Position numbers and translations under genes: made by a program
From: Synechococcus elongatus PCC 11801
GTDB taxonomy: Bacteria > Cyanobacteriota > Cyanobacteriia > Synechococcales > Synechococcaceae
NCBI RefSeq assembly: GCF_003846445.2
Contig: NZ_CP030139.2
Span: 1,302,001-1,366,000 of the forward strand
Length of the DNA stretch: 64,000 bases
Reading direction: 5' to 3'
Shown: piece by piece, positions 27,695 to 37,693 of the stretch
Layout of the letters: each line of letters begins with the position of its first letter
Numbering within the stretch: the stretch's first letter is position 1
The notes under the pieces: generated by a model
Seen by the model: only the letters and a program-made list of their open reading frames with translations
Databases searched by the model: none
Told to the model about the DNA's origin: nothing

Positions 27695-30085
27695 ATGACT
27701 AGTACCTTGCCAGCAACGGATATTGCCACGCTCAGTCCGCAGGAACAGGCCGCGATCGATGCTTGGTGGCGAGCCGCCAACTACCTGTCCGTCGGTCAGA
27801 TTTACCTGCGCGATAATCCGCTGCTGCAAGAACCGCTGCGGCCCGAACACATCAAACAGCGTTTGTTAGGGCACTGGGGTAGCGATCCCGGCTTGAGCTT
27901 TGTCTACGTTCACCTCAACCGCTTGATCCGCCTCTTGGATCTCAACCTGATCTACGTCACAGGGCCAGGACACGGCGCACCCGCTCTACTCGCGAATGCT
28001 TGGCTCGAGGGGACTTACAGCGAGGTCTATCCCAACTGCCAGCAGTCGGTCGCCGGACTCCAGCAGTTTTTCAAGCAGTTTTCTTTCCCCGGTGGCATTG
28101 GCAGCCATTGCACACCGGAAACACCGGGATCGATCCATGAAGGCGGCGAGCTGGGCTACAGCCTCTCCCATGCCTTCGGTGCCGCGTTGGACAATCCCGA
28201 CCTGATTGTGGCTTGCGTGATTGGCGATGGAGAAGCCGAAACCGGCCCGCTGGCCACTTCTTGGCATTCCAACAAATTTCTGAATCCGGCTCAGGATGGG
28301 GCAGTGCTGCCGATCCTGCACCTCAACGGCTACAAAATTGCCAACCCGACCTTACTGTCGCGCATTTCCCATGAGGAGCTGCGCAGCCTGTTCGTCGGCT
28401 ACGGCTACGAACCATTTTTCGTGGAAGGCAATGATCCCGCCGTTCTGCATGGCGTGATGGCCAGCACCCTCGCCACCTGCGTGCAAAAGATTCAGGCGAT
28501 CCAAGCAGCGGCGCGATCGGGTCAGAGTAGCGATCGCCCGATGTGGCCAATGATTGTGCTGCGCACACCCAAGGGCTGGACGGGTCCCGCCACGATTAAG
28601 GGCCATGTGGTTGAAGGATCTTGGCGATCGCACCAAGTGCCGATGTCCGATGTCCTCACCAATCCCGAGCATCTCAAGCTGCTGGAAGACTGGCTCCGCA
28701 GCTACCGCCCCGAAGAGCTGTTTGATGCCACGGGGGCACCGGCAGCCGAGCTGCAAGCGATCGCGCCACTGGGCGATCGGCGCATGAGCGCTAACCCGGT
28801 GACCAATGGCGGGTTGCTACGGCGTGCTTTGACCCTGCCAGATTTCCACGATCAAGCAGTGGCTGTGCCTGCACCGGGCAAAAGCCGCGCAGATTCGACG
28901 CGCCCGCTCGGTCAATTCCTGCGCGAAGTGATTCGCCACAATCCCGATAACTTCCGCCTTTTCGGACCTGATGAAACAGCCTCGAACCGGCTAGATGCAG
29001 TCTATGAAGTCACCTCGAAAGTGTGGCTGGGCGATCGCATTCCCGAGGATGAAGATGGTGGCCATCTGAGCGATCACGGCCGGGTCATGGAAATTCTGAG
29101 TGAACACACCCTCGAAGGTTGGCTCGAAGCCTACTTGCTCACGGGTCGCCACGGCTTTTTTGCCACCTACGAAGCCTTTGCTCATGTAATTGATTCGATG
29201 GTCAATCAGCATGCGAAATGGTTGGATGTCAGCAAGCGCGAAGTCTCTTGGCGCGCTCCTGTTTCTTCCTTGAATATCTTGCTGTCTTCAACAGTTTGGC
29301 GGCAGGACCACAATGGCTTCAGCCATCAGGATCCGGGCTTTATCGATCTGGTTACGAATAAGAGTGCACGAGTTACCCGCATCTATCTACCACCCGATGC
29401 AAACTGTCTACTCTCAGTGGCTGATCACTGTTTGCGCAGCACTGACTATATCAATGTGATTGTGGCGGATAAACAAAGTCACCTTCAGTATCTTGATGCT
29501 GAAGCTGCTGCCCGCCACTGTGCTAAAGGAATTGGTATTTGGGATTGGGCAAGCAATGATCAAGGTTCTGTTCCCGATGTCGTGATCGCTAGTTGTGGCG
29601 ATGTCGTCACCCTCGAAGCTCTAGCGGCAACTGCCTTGCTGCGCGAGCATTTCCCTGATCTCAAAATCCGTTTTGTCAACGTGGTCGACCTATTCCGTCT
29701 TCAACCGGACACGGAACATCCCCATGGCCTCAGCGATCGTGATTTCGATAGCCTATTTACGGTCGATAAGCCAATTATCTTTAACTTCCACGGCTACCCA
29801 TGGCTAATCCACAAATTGGCCTATCGTCGTCGCAATCACAACAATCTGCACGTGCGCGGCTACAAGGAAGTTGGCAACATCAACACGCCGTTGGAGCTAG
29901 CAATTCGCAACCAAGTCGATCGCTTTAACATTGCGATTGATGTGATCGATCGCGTGCCGCACCTGCGTGATCGCGGTGCTCATGTCAAAGAGTGGCTGAA
30001 GGATCAAATCCACGACCACATCCAATACGCCTATCAAGAAGGGATCGATCGCCCTGAAATCAACCAGTGGCAATGGCCTTTCTAG
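27695..30085 (+). CDS. xfp: Xylulose-5-phosphate/fructose-6-phosphate phosphoketolase
   Basis: A 796-residue thiamine-diphosphate enzyme cleaving xylulose-5-P (and often fructose-6-P) with phosphate to acetyl phosphate and an aldose phosphate. Family features: GHGAPA near residue 94, the ThDP motif [15 protein letters not shown] (~178-192), the LNGYKI segment, HQDPGF in the central domain and the conserved C-terminal domain. ATG 27695 directly follows an in-frame GTG and is preferred. In cyanobacteria this route bypasses decarboxylation and is used in darkness or when light returns. A strong hairpin terminator follows at 30120. Confidence 0.97.
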   Translation: MTSTLPATDIATLSPQEQAAIDAWWRAANYLSVGQIYLRDNPLLQEPLRPEHIKQRLLGHWGSDPGLSFVYVHLNRLIRLLDLNLIYVTGPGHGAPALLANAWLEGTYSEVYPNCQQSVAGLQQFFKQFSFPGGIGSHCTPETPGSIHEGGELGYSLSHAFGAALDNPDLIVACVIGDGEAETGPLATSWHSNKFLNPAQDGAVLPILHLNGYKIANPTLLSRISHEELRSLFVGYGYEPFFVEGNDPAVLHGVMASTLATCVQKIQAIQAAARSGQSSDRPMWPMIVLRTPKGWTGPATIKGHVVEGSWRSHQVPMSDVLTNPEHLKLLEDWLRSYRPEELFDATGAPAAELQAIAPLGDRRMSANPVTNGGLLRRALTLPDFHDQAVAVPAPGKSRADSTRPLGQFLREVIRHNPDNFRLFGPDETASNRLDAVYEVTSKVWLGDRIPEDEDGGHLSDHGRVMEILSEHTLEGWLEAYLLTGRHGFFATYEAFAHVIDSMVNQHAKWLDVSKREVSWRAPVSSLNILLSSTVWRQDHNGFSHQDPGFIDLVTNKSARVTRIYLPPDANCLLSVADHCLRSTDYINVIVADKQSHLQYLDAEAAARHCAKGIGIWDWASNDQGSVPDVVIASCGDVVTLEALAATALLREHFPDLKIRFVNVVDLFRLQPDTEHPHGLSDRDFDSLFTVDKPIIFNFHGYPWLIHKLAYRRRNHNNLHVRGYKEVGNINTPLELAIRNQVDRFNIAIDVIDRVPHLRDRGAHVKEWLKDQIHDHIQYAYQEGIDRPEINQWQWPF

Positions 30086-30119
30086 GTAGCTGTCCTTCTC
30101 GATAGCGATTCAAAGTAAC

Positions 30120-30162
30120 AGCCCTAGCTCACTTCAATTGAGAGGAAAGCTAGGGCTTTTTT
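30120..30162 (+). terminator. Terminator after xfp
   Basis: AGCCCTAGCT (30120-30129) and AGCTAGGGCT (30148-30157) form a perfect 10-bp stem with an 18-base loop, followed by a T-run (30157-30162). It lies 34 bases after the xfp stop and could also slow convergent transcription from the glycosyltransferase gene. Confidence 0.9.
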
Positions 30163-30213
30163 GATGGTGCTGATAGCAACCGTATTCCAGTAAAAATCAG
30201 GCGCAATCGCGGC

Positions 30214-31164
30214 TTAGGAAGAAGCTAAACCTTGGGATTCCCGATAGGCAGCGTAAACACTGCGGACGTTGTACCAGTTCAAGAAAATGCGGGCGATTTC
30301 CAGTGCCAGTTGCGGGCGATCGCGCTTCAGCAACCAGGCCAACAGCGGTCGCAGCGTCCGTTCATTCAAGAGGCCACCAAGCGAAAGCGTGCCCCAGAGC
30401 AGGCGGTGCAGCCAGGTCATCTGAATCATTAGCCGCACTTCCCAGGTCGGGTGCTTCTGGTAGAAGAGCACTCCCATGCGGCCGCGCTGGGCTTCTTGGT
30501 CGATCAGCTTGGGAATTTGCTCCAAGCTGAAGGGTGGATGCCAGTGGTAACCCACAGCTTCTGGGCAACGAATCAGCTTCAGCCCTAGGTTTTTGAGGCG
30601 AACGCCTAACTCCAGATCCTCCCAGCCATAGAGCTGAAATGCAGTGTCAAACAGACCGGCAGTTTCTAGCCAGTGACGGGCGATCGCGACGTTGCCCGTT
30701 GCAAAGTAGGCGTTAGAAAAGTCCGTGACCTTGAAGGGTTCCGCAGTCGGATTATCAAAGTTGCAAGTATTGATCACCGCGCCGTAAGTAAAGCAGCGAT
30801 CGCTGCCGAGCCGCTGTCGCCCCTTCTCCAGTCCGGTGGCGTGGGCCTGCAAGAAGGGCGGCGTCACCACCAAGTCGCTATCGATAAAGATGATCGTGTC
30901 GCCTTGGGCTTGCTGAACACCCAGATTGCGCGCTCGGGCAGGGCCTTGATGATCTTGTTCAAACAGACGGACGTGGGGAAACTCCGCCGCTTGCGCTTTC
31001 AGCCAGTCCACCGTGCCATCCGTGGATCCGTCATCAACCACCACGACTTCATAGCCCGCGATCGCTGTCTCAGCCGGAATTTGCTGCTGCTCAAGGGCGC
31101 GCAGACATTTTTCCAGAATGGGACGACGGTTATAGGTGGGGATAACGACGCTAAAAAACACCAT
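30214..31164 (-). CDS. Family 2 glycosyltransferase
   Basis: A 316-residue GT-A fold enzyme: SVVIPTYNRRPIL at the N-terminus, VVVDDGSTDGT, the metal-binding DxD in FIDSDLVV (~95-102), and the C-terminal acceptor region GWEDLELGVRL typical of the chondroitin-synthase/galactosyltransferase-like branch. No membrane segment is predicted apart from a weak hydrophobic stretch near WLLGTLSLGGLL-like residues (~250-265). It probably adds a sugar to a surface polysaccharide or glycolipid; donor and acceptor are not predictable. Confidence 0.9.
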   Translation of the reverse strand: MVFFSVVIPTYNRRPILEKCLRALEQQQIPAETAIAGYEVVVVDDGSTDGTVDWLKAQAAEFPHVRLFEQDHQGPARARNLGVQQAQGDTIIFIDSDLVVTPPFLQAHATGLEKGRQRLGSDRCFTYGAVINTCNFDNPTAEPFKVTDFSNAYFATGNVAIARHWLETAGLFDTAFQLYGWEDLELGVRLKNLGLKLIRCPEAVGYHWHPPFSLEQIPKLIDQEAQRGRMGVLFYQKHPTWEVRLMIQMTWLHRLLWGTLSLGGLLNERTLRPLLAWLLKRDRPQLALEIARIFLNWYNVRSVYAAYRESQGLASS

Positions 31165-31246
31165 AGAGCGCCCGGCTTTTCCTGCCTATTATCGCCGAGG
31201 CGTGAGGCAGCCGGGTCGCTCTTCGGGGCGATCGCTGAATTGTCTG

Positions 31247-33232
31247 CTAGCTGCGATCGCTCAGTAACTGTTGCTGCAACCGCTCTGGAACCTCCGCGAG
31301 ATGGCTATGCCGCCAGTGGAAGAAGCCCACGCCCTGAGTCACCGATCGCAACTCAATGCCAAGGGCTTGCATTTCTGCTTGAGGCAGGTAGGCACTGACC
31401 TGATCCCAGCCTTCGCGATTCTCGCAGGACTCATAGCCAAGGATTTGACCACGATGACCACTGAGCAACCGCAGCATGGCGGACGTGAATACAGCTGGTG
31501 CAAATAGTTCCACCTGCAAGATTGGTTCCAACAGCAGCGGTTCTGCTGCCGGAATTCCGGACTGCATCGCCAAGCGGGCTGCCTGCCGGAAAGCTTGCTC
31601 AGAGCTATCAACGCTGTGGTAAGACCCATGGGTCAGCGTCACTTCCACGTCCACCAGGGGGAAACCTAGCGGACCGCGTTCTAGGAACTCGCGCACTCCT
31701 GATTCGACGCCAGGAATGTACTGGCGGGGCACCACACCGCCAACAACGGTTTCTTGGAAGCGGAAGCCTTCACCACGCGGGAGCGGTTGGATGTCGAGAT
31801 AGACATCGCCAAACTGGCCATGGCCGCCGGTTTGATGTTTGTAGCGGCCATGGACGCCACTGACCGCACTGCGAATCGTTTCGCGGAACGGCACCTGCGG
31901 GAGATGGGTGGTCATCGGCAGGTTGTACTTGCGGCGCAGGCGATTGAGGGCTACTTGCAGATGAATTTCCCCCTGCCCCCAAAGGATGACTTCGTGGGTG
32001 TCGCCGTGCTGTTCCCATTGCAGCGAGGGATCTTCTTCTTGGAGGCGGCGCAGACATTGGCCGAGTTTGACTTCATCACTGCGCCGCTCGGGGGTAAGCG
32101 CGAGTGCATAGACAGGCGTCTGGATCGCAACCCGTGGCAGCGGACTATCGACGGCATCCAAGCCGAGGCTGTCGCCCGTCAGGGCTGATTCCATCCGGCC
32201 CAAGGCGACAATTTCCCCACAGTGAGCCTGTTGCACCGATTGCAACTGATCACCCATCAGTCGGTAGATGCCACTGGGGCGATCGCCGTCTAAGGTGTCG
32301 CCCTCTTGCAGTTCCCCCTGCCAGAGGCGGACGAGGGAGAGTTTGCCTGCCTGGGGATGGAAGAAGGTTTTCAGGACTTGCGCCACTGGGCGATCGCAAG
32401 GAATCAGGCGGCGATGCTGCACCGTCTCAGCCGGCGTGGGCATTTCCTGCTGCAGCGCTGCTAATAGTGCTGAGATTCCCCAGTGCAACTGAGCGCTTCC
32501 CGTCAACACCGGCACGATCAAATCGGCGCTGACGTCTTGGCGCAAGTCGTCCAAGATTTCCTCAACGGGCGGCTCAATTTCCTCGAGCAATTCTTCGAGT
32601 AGGTGATCGTCGTAGTTGGCCAAGGTTTCTAGCAGCGTGTTGCGGGCTGCGGTCTCCGCCATCGACAGCGGCAAGTTAAGGGCTTCACCAAAGGAACAGG
32701 ACTGCTCAGAAATCAAATCGACAAAACCGACGGCGCGATCGCCTTGGAACAAGGGATACTGCTGCGCCACCAGTGGCCGACTACAGCAGCTACGCAGGCT
32801 ATCGAGGGTGGCTTGCCAACGCGCTTCCGTCGCTCGTTCGAGCTTGTTGATAAAGACGCAGTGGGGGATTTCCCAACTGTCGAGAAAGTGAAAGATCGGC
32901 GCGAGGGTTAAGGCACGATCGGGATCAGCCTCGCAGACAACAATCGCCCCATCAACTCCAATCAAGGCGTTCCAGGTTTCCTGTTGAAACTCCACGGAGC
33001 CAGGACAGTCCAAAAACGTCAGGCTGGCGGTGGACGCCACGTTGATCTCAACGGTCATTTGCCGCGATCGCGCTTCCGGCGAACTATCCCCGACCGTATT
33101 GCCAGCTTCGACGCGGCCGGGCCGATTAATCGCCCCAAGGTCCGCCAACAAACTTTCTAAAAGACTGGTTTTACCAGAGCCGTAGGGCCCCACGATCGCA
33201 ATGTTGCGGCGACCCAGCTTGTGATCTTGCAT
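31247..33232 (-). CDS. Elongation factor G-like GTPase
   Basis: A 661-residue translational-GTPase family protein with EF-G domain order: G domain with GPYGSGKTSLLES (~14-26), SRQMTVEI in the switch region, DCPGS as G3, and NKLE in place of the G4 consensus NKxD; then domain II, domain III, IV with GRYKHQTGGHGQF (GGHGQFGDV) and V. It resembles the EF-G-like proteins (not the main fusA product) found in cyanobacteria, actinobacteria and others, whose role is unclear. The Asp-to-Glu change at G4 may alter guanine recognition. The main fusA normally sits with rpsL/rpsG/tuf, which are not here. Confidence 0.9.
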   Translation of the reverse strand: MQDHKLGRRNIAIVGPYGSGKTSLLESLLADLGAINRPGRVEAGNTVGDSSPEARSRQMTVEINVASTASLTFLDCPGSVEFQQETWNALIGVDGAIVVCEADPDRALTLAPIFHFLDSWEIPHCVFINKLERATEARWQATLDSLRSCCSRPLVAQQYPLFQGDRAVGFVDLISEQSCSFGEALNLPLSMAETAARNTLLETLANYDDHLLEELLEEIEPPVEEILDDLRQDVSADLIVPVLTGSAQLHWGISALLAALQQEMPTPAETVQHRRLIPCDRPVAQVLKTFFHPQAGKLSLVRLWQGELQEGDTLDGDRPSGIYRLMGDQLQSVQQAHCGEIVALGRMESALTGDSLGLDAVDSPLPRVAIQTPVYALALTPERRSDEVKLGQCLRRLQEEDPSLQWEQHGDTHEVILWGQGEIHLQVALNRLRRKYNLPMTTHLPQVPFRETIRSAVSGVHGRYKHQTGGHGQFGDVYLDIQPLPRGEGFRFQETVVGGVVPRQYIPGVESGVREFLERGPLGFPLVDVEVTLTHGSYHSVDSSEQAFRQAARLAMQSGIPAAEPLLLEPILQVELFAPAVFTSAMLRLLSGHRGQILGYESCENREGWDQVSAYLPQAEMQALGIELRSVTQGVGFFHWRHSHLAEVPERLQQQLLSDRS

Positions 33233-33628
33233 AGAGCTCCCCTGCTGCTGTGCTAGCAGCCATCATCAGAGTGCAGGTGGCTCGACCTCCGGCCAAGGAA
33301 GCGTGCAGATGGGCAAATCAGCATCCGGGAGCGCACCTGAGGGCTCGCGCTCTGATAGCACTGTAGGGCGATCGCTACGCCCTAAACGTGACTGAAAGCT
33401 TTTCTTCTGTTCTTCGCTCAGGCGGGAACTGTGCTGTCCGGAACAGGATTATTGGGCAATCAGAACAGCTAGGCCGAGCGATCGCGGTGCATCAAGGCTC
33501 TGCAGAAACCCATTGAGGGATTGATGGCAGAGTAGAACAGGAAGTGATGCGACTGCCTCGCTTCCCACACTGCAGTTTGCGATCGGAGTCTTACAGCGCT
33601 TGAACCTATCACCCCCGCCAAAGCTGCT
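33233..33628. other. Intergenic region between EF-G-like and marC genes
   Basis: No convincing gene is seen in these 396 bases, which carry the divergent promoters. A perfect dyad TAGGGCG-atcgcta-CGCCCTA at 33364-33384 has a HIP1 octamer (33368-33375) in its left arm and loop. No tRNA or known structured RNA was recognised. Confidence 0.4.
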
Positions 33629-34300
33629 ATGAATTGGCCCTTAGTGCTGAATTTTGCAGTCGCACTCTTTGCAGTCACCAACCCCCTGGGCAATCTCCCC
33701 ATTTTCATCAGCTACGTTGGCAAGGAAAAGCCATCAGTTCAACGCCTACTAGCACTCTTTTTGGTGCTCACAGTTTTTGTTTCTCAACTGGTTTTTCTGC
33801 TCAGCGGCACAGCAATTCTCCGTTTCTTTGGGATCTCCTTAGCTGCCTTTCGGATTGCAGGTGGAATTCTGTTGCTGTTAATTGGCATCAATATGATTCA
33901 AGGCGAACGCACGAAAGCACATCAAAAACTGGCGGACGTTAGCAGCAAGAGTGCTTTTCGTCGTGCTGAAACAGCCTATCAATCCTTTTTTATCCCTTTA
34001 GGAATTCCCATTTTTGTGGGGCCAGCTTCTATTAGCACAGCTATCCTCTATGGCAACTTAGCCAATAACCTTCCGACCAACTTGGGCTTAATTATGGCAG
34101 TAATTGCGATCTGCATTCTGAGTTGGTTGACGCTGGCCGTTGCCAATTGGTTTGAGCGAATTCTCGGCAATCTCGGTTTAGAGATTACCTCTCGTCTATT
34201 GGGGTTAATGCTAGCTGCGATCGGGGTTCAGTTCATCTTGAATGGCCTTAGCGAAGCCACTATCGGCCTCATCAATCGCGCCATTATCAATAGTCCCTGA
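33629..34300 (+). CDS. MarC-family integral membrane protein
   Basis: A 223-residue protein with about six membrane helices and MarC/UPF0056 features: FAVTNPLGNLPIFISYV near the N-terminus, IAGGILLLLIGINM in the third helix, and PLGIPIFVGPASISTAILY-like text (PLGIPIFVGPAS) in the middle. Despite the historical name, MarC proteins are not shown to give multiple antibiotic resistance; some may be transporters or stress proteins. It is monocistronic and convergent with chlG. Confidence 0.92.
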   Translation: MNWPLVLNFAVALFAVTNPLGNLPIFISYVGKEKPSVQRLLALFLVLTVFVSQLVFLLSGTAILRFFGISLAAFRIAGGILLLLIGINMIQGERTKAHQKLADVSSKSAFRRAETAYQSFFIPLGIPIFVGPASISTAILYGNLANNLPTNLGLIMAVIAICILSWLTLAVANWFERILGNLGLEITSRLLGLMLAAIGVQFILNGLSEATIGLINRAIINSP

Positions 34301-34351
34301 ATGCATGACGCACCCAGGGACTCAATTCACTGATTCAGGCAGAAACGAGGA

Positions 34352-35356
34352 CTAGAAGATCGTGGTGATCGTGCTGTGACCAATCGCCAAAGCCGTAACC
34401 AGCATGCCGAGGACTAAGAACGGCTGAGCGCTGGCTTGGTATTTGACGTCATTCGCTAGCGGGTCGCGCAGGAAATACATGTCTTGGAACGTGATTTGAG
34501 GGATGATCAGCAGGACCAAAATGGCTGCGTAAAGATTCTGCCCAATCGCAACCAGATAGCCAGCTGCAGCCAACTGGAAGAGATCGATCATCAGCACACA
34601 AATCCAAGAGGCGGTTTGAATCCCAAAGGAAACTGGCAAAGACTTCAGACCTAAGGCGCGATCGCCTTCCACACTTTTGAAGTCGTTGACCACCGCAATC
34701 CCGAGTCCGGCCAAGCTATAGACCAAAGTGACGACCACAATCGTCCAGTTCAGTTGGCCAAATAGGGCTTGCCCCGCCCACCAAGGCAGCGCGATATAAC
34801 TCGCGCCCAATGCATAGTTGCCCAGCCAGCCATTCTGCTTAAGTTTCAGCGGTGGGGCGGAATAGATGTAGGAAACAAACGATCCACCGATCGCGAGTGC
34901 CGTGATGATCGGAAAGTCGTGATTTGCCCAGCGATCGAGACCAAAGGCGATCGCAATGCCGGCCAGCAACAGCACCCAGATTTGGGCTTGCACCTGACCG
35001 AGAGAAATCGCCCCAGACGGAATCGGTCGATAGGGCTCGTTGATCGCGTCAATCTCGCGATCGTAGTAGTCGTTAATCGTCTGGGTGTAGCCCGTCAGCA
35101 GCGGCCCCGACATCAACATGCAAGCGGCTGAAATCAAGACGTGATCGAAGCGCCATTCATAGCCGCCGGAAGCCGCCGCACCACAGACCACCCCCCAAAT
35201 CAAGGGAATCCAGGTGATCGGCTTCATCAATTGCAGCCGAATCTTCCAAACGGACGTTTCACCAGCTTGGGCACCTTTCATGCCGAGCAGCTGGCGCGCC
35301 TTGGCGCCACTATCAACGTCTTCAGCGACGGGTGGCGTAACAGGTTGCTCAGACAT
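34352..35356 (-). CDS. chlG: Chlorophyll a synthase
   Basis: A 334-residue UbiA-family prenyltransferase with about nine membrane helices. The Asp-rich motif NDYYDREIDAINEPYRPIP (key DREID) near residue ~110 binds the prenyl diphosphate through Mg; a second DFKSVEGDRALG motif is at ~225. It esterifies chlorophyllide a with geranylgeranyl or phytyl diphosphate in the thylakoid membrane. The N-terminal 30 residues are soluble. It lies 15 bases after the ArsA-like gene, and petP precedes that one, so the three are probably one operon. Confidence 0.97.
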   Translation of the reverse strand: MSEQPVTPPVAEDVDSGAKARQLLGMKGAQAGETSVWKIRLQLMKPITWIPLIWGVVCGAAASGGYEWRFDHVLISAACMLMSGPLLTGYTQTINDYYDREIDAINEPYRPIPSGAISLGQVQAQIWVLLLAGIAIAFGLDRWANHDFPIITALAIGGSFVSYIYSAPPLKLKQNGWLGNYALGASYIALPWWAGQALFGQLNWTIVVVTLVYSLAGLGIAVVNDFKSVEGDRALGLKSLPVSFGIQTASWICVLMIDLFQLAAAGYLVAIGQNLYAAILVLLIIPQITFQDMYFLRDPLANDVKYQASAQPFLVLGMLVTALAIGHSTITTIF

Positions 35357-35371
35357 CGTGACCGCTAATTA

Positions 35372-36445
35372 CTAAAAGGACAGGATCAAAGATTGCTCTT
35401 GGAAGCGAGCCGACGCAACGGCCCGTCCCTGTAAAGCGACCGGCAATCGCAGATTGCGCCGCTGATCGCCGGCTTCAATCGTAATCTCCGGGCCTGACTG
35501 CGATAGTTTGACAGACTCTTTCGCTAGGCCAGGCAGGAAAAGCTTAATCTGGCGCGCCTGCAAATCAATGGTGAGGGGATCAGGAGCACGATTCAACACA
35601 TCAAAGCTGGGCAACACCGAATCTGCCGCGGCTGAACTGAGCGCAAAGACTGGCAAGGGCGCAAAGTCTCGTTTCAGATCGTCCAGCACAGGAGTCTCGC
35701 TAGCCAGTACGGCCCCGACACGCAAACCAATTGGTTGAGCAGCTCCCCACCACTGCAAGGCCACCGCTTGCGAGACGCGATCGCTGCGCGTCGTCAAAAT
35801 GGCCATCGCTTTAAGTGGGTCTGCCAAGAGCGATCGCCCCTGTTCTAAAGCTGTTTCCAACAGTCGGGCTGCCGGGCCCCAATCATCAATGCTCAGGCCA
35901 ACGCTAAAGACAGCGGCAGATAGAGCTGGCAAAAAGGGGCCCAGGTTGCGGCCAAACTCGGAATCGGCGATCGCACCGCGAAACCGCCGCACATACCAAT
36001 CCAAACTTTCAGGCACACCCCAAAGGCGGAGCAGTTCTGGACTCGAGAGGCCATCCAGACAAATTCGGTCGTAGCCCTGGTCCAGCCAACGCCGCAGTTC
36101 AGTCAGCAACAGCAGAGGCTCAAAACCCGGCAGTAAGGCCAGCTCTGAGCTGTAGATATTGCGCAGAAACGGCGTCTTGAGATACTGCGCTTCCAGCGTT
36201 TGTAATTCTTCCCAGCCCCGATTGATCGCCGCAGTTGCCGGCATTCGCACGGCTTCTAGATTCGGAGCGATCGCGGTTGGGGTTGCAGCTAAGTCCTGCG
36301 CAAGCAGCATATCCGGTGAGGGATCGCTGCCTAGACTCAACACTAGAGTCCGAGCACCACCTGCAGCAGACTGACGAGCAAGGGCGATCGCCGCTGTCGT
36401 TCTGCCGCTACCGCCCTTACCCAGAAAGGAAAGAATTTGAGTCAT
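35372..36445 (-). CDS. ArsA/GET3-like ATPase with altered P-loop
   Basis: A 357-residue protein of the ArsA/GET3 fold. The N-terminus FLGKGGSGRTTAAIALA matches the deviant Walker A xKGGxGKT, but the second, phosphate-binding Lys is Arg (GRTT); the first signature Lys is kept. Other features are LSLGSDPSPDM (equivalent to the switch I Asp region), LLPGFEPLLLLTEL, and a C-terminal Hsp20-like beta domain (residues ~270-357, LFLPGLAKESVKL, IEAGDQRRNLRLP) seen in cyanobacterial and plant paralogues. It sits between petP and chlG, which suggests a role in targeting or assembling photosynthetic membrane proteins (inference). Confidence 0.88.
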   Translation of the reverse strand: MTQILSFLGKGGSGRTTAAIALARQSAAGGARTLVLSLGSDPSPDMLLAQDLAATPTAIAPNLEAVRMPATAAINRGWEELQTLEAQYLKTPFLRNIYSSELALLPGFEPLLLLTELRRWLDQGYDRICLDGLSSPELLRLWGVPESLDWYVRRFRGAIADSEFGRNLGPFLPALSAAVFSVGLSIDDWGPAARLLETALEQGRSLLADPLKAMAILTTRSDRVSQAVALQWWGAAQPIGLRVGAVLASETPVLDDLKRDFAPLPVFALSSAAADSVLPSFDVLNRAPDPLTIDLQARQIKLFLPGLAKESVKLSQSGPEITIEAGDQRRNLRLPVALQGRAVASARFQEQSLILSF

Positions 36446-36476
36446 GCTGGTCTGCTCAGACCTTGCGCCTTAGCCC

Positions 36477-36677
36477 CTAGGCTTCGAGTTGGACTTCGTC
36501 TTCAAAGAACCAAGTGCTGAAGTCGTTGCCAAACTGAACGATCACGCCCAGACCTTTGCCATCGACGATTTTGAATGCCTTGATTACGCCGACCGGAGAT
36601 TGCTGCAAACGGCTCACCAATTCTGCAGGCACGCGATCGCGGATGCGGCGAACCCGAACTTTTTGTCCAATCTCCAT
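36477..36677 (-). CDS. petP: Cytochrome b6f complex-associated subunit PetP
   Basis: A 66-residue SH3-like protein: EIGQKVRVRRIRDRVP at the N-terminus, GVIKAFKIVDGKG and the ending GNDFSTWFFEDEVQLE are characteristic of PetP (DUF2862). It binds the cytoplasmic face of cytochrome b6f in cyanobacteria and red algae and affects linear electron flow. It starts the petP / ArsA-like / chlG run, with 31 bases to the next start. Confidence 0.92.
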   Translation of the reverse strand: MEIGQKVRVRRIRDRVPAELVSRLQQSPVGVIKAFKIVDGKGLGVIVQFGNDFSTWFFEDEVQLEA

Positions 36678-36841
36678 GGTTGAGTCGTCTGTACATAGGC
36701 CGCTTTTCAGTCTATCAGCCTGTTTCCCCCGACACGGCTGGTTGTGAGGACTCCCCGCTCGTCATCGACCCACAGCCGAGCGATCGCAGTCGCAAGCACA
36801 AACCGTAGAGTGGAAAGAAGTTGCTCCTGTAGTCGGACCCC

Positions 36842-37609
36842 ATGCTTGCCAAGCGCATTTTGCCCTGCCTCGATGTCAAAGCGGGGCGTGTTGTCAAAGG
36901 GGTCAACTTTGTCGATTTGCGCGATGCTGGCGATCCGGTCGAACTAGCGCAGGCCTACGATGCGGCTGGCGCAGACGAGCTGGTCTTTCTCGACATCGCC
37001 GCGACTCACGAGGAACGCCAAATTCTGGTGGATGTCGTCTATCGCACGGCTGAACAGGTCTTTATCCCCTTAACGGTGGGTGGCGGCATCAATGACCTAG
37101 AGACGATCCGGCAACTGTTACGGGCTGGTGCCGACAAGGTCAGCATCAACTCTGCCGCTGTGCGGGACCCCGATCTCATCCGTCGCGCCAGCGATCGCTT
37201 CGGCAGTCAATGCATTGTGGTGGCGATCGATGCCCGCCGTCGCACAGACCCCAACAATCCGGGCTGGGATGTCTATGTGCGGGGGGGTCGTGAAAACACT
37301 GGAATTGATGCCCTGACTTGGGCGGAGACCGTCGCTCGTAACGGTGCAGGGGAACTGCTCGTCACCAGCATGGATGCCGACGGTACTCAGGCAGGCTATG
37401 ACTTGGAATTGACCCGTGCGATCGCTGATCGCGTTGAAATTCCTGTGATTGCCTCTGGTGGTGCGGGTACTTGTAAAGACATCGCTGAAGCCTTTCGGAC
37501 CGGCCATGCTGAAGCCGCACTCCTAGCCTCGCTGCTGCACTACGGCCAGCTCACCATTGCTGAAATTAAGGATCACCTGCGATCAGTTCAAATCCCCACA
37601 AGACCTTAA
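36842..37609 (+). CDS. hisF: Imidazole glycerol phosphate synthase, cyclase subunit
   Basis: A 255-residue (beta/alpha)8-barrel enzyme closing the imidazole ring in histidine synthesis, with glutamine-derived ammonia from HisH. The catalytic Asp residues are in LPCLDVK (residue 11) and SMDADGT (~130), and phosphate-binding GGI and SGGAG loops are present ([15 protein letters not shown]). Length is typical. The 164 bases to divergent petP hold both promoters. Confidence 0.97.
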   Translation: MLAKRILPCLDVKAGRVVKGVNFVDLRDAGDPVELAQAYDAAGADELVFLDIAATHEERQILVDVVYRTAEQVFIPLTVGGGINDLETIRQLLRAGADKVSINSAAVRDPDLIRRASDRFGSQCIVVAIDARRRTDPNNPGWDVYVRGGRENTGIDALTWAETVARNGAGELLVTSMDADGTQAGYDLELTRAIADRVEIPVIASGGAGTCKDIAEAFRTGHAEAALLASLLHYGQLTIAEIKDHLRSVQIPTRP

Positions 37610-37693
37610 GAAAAAGCCAGAAAAGGGCCCAAATCTGGGAAAAACTTTACAATAGTTAACAGCGAACCCAGCCCCTTTGCCCCCTGTGGCCGA

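Noticed and set aside
30673-31398. 241-codon plus-strand open frame over the glycosyltransferase and EF-G-like genes
   Set aside because: It crosses two real genes antisense and has low-complexity, motif-free sequence.
33469-33708. 79-codon minus-strand frame upstream of and into marC
   Set aside because: Overlaps the conserved marC N-terminus antisense and has no family features.
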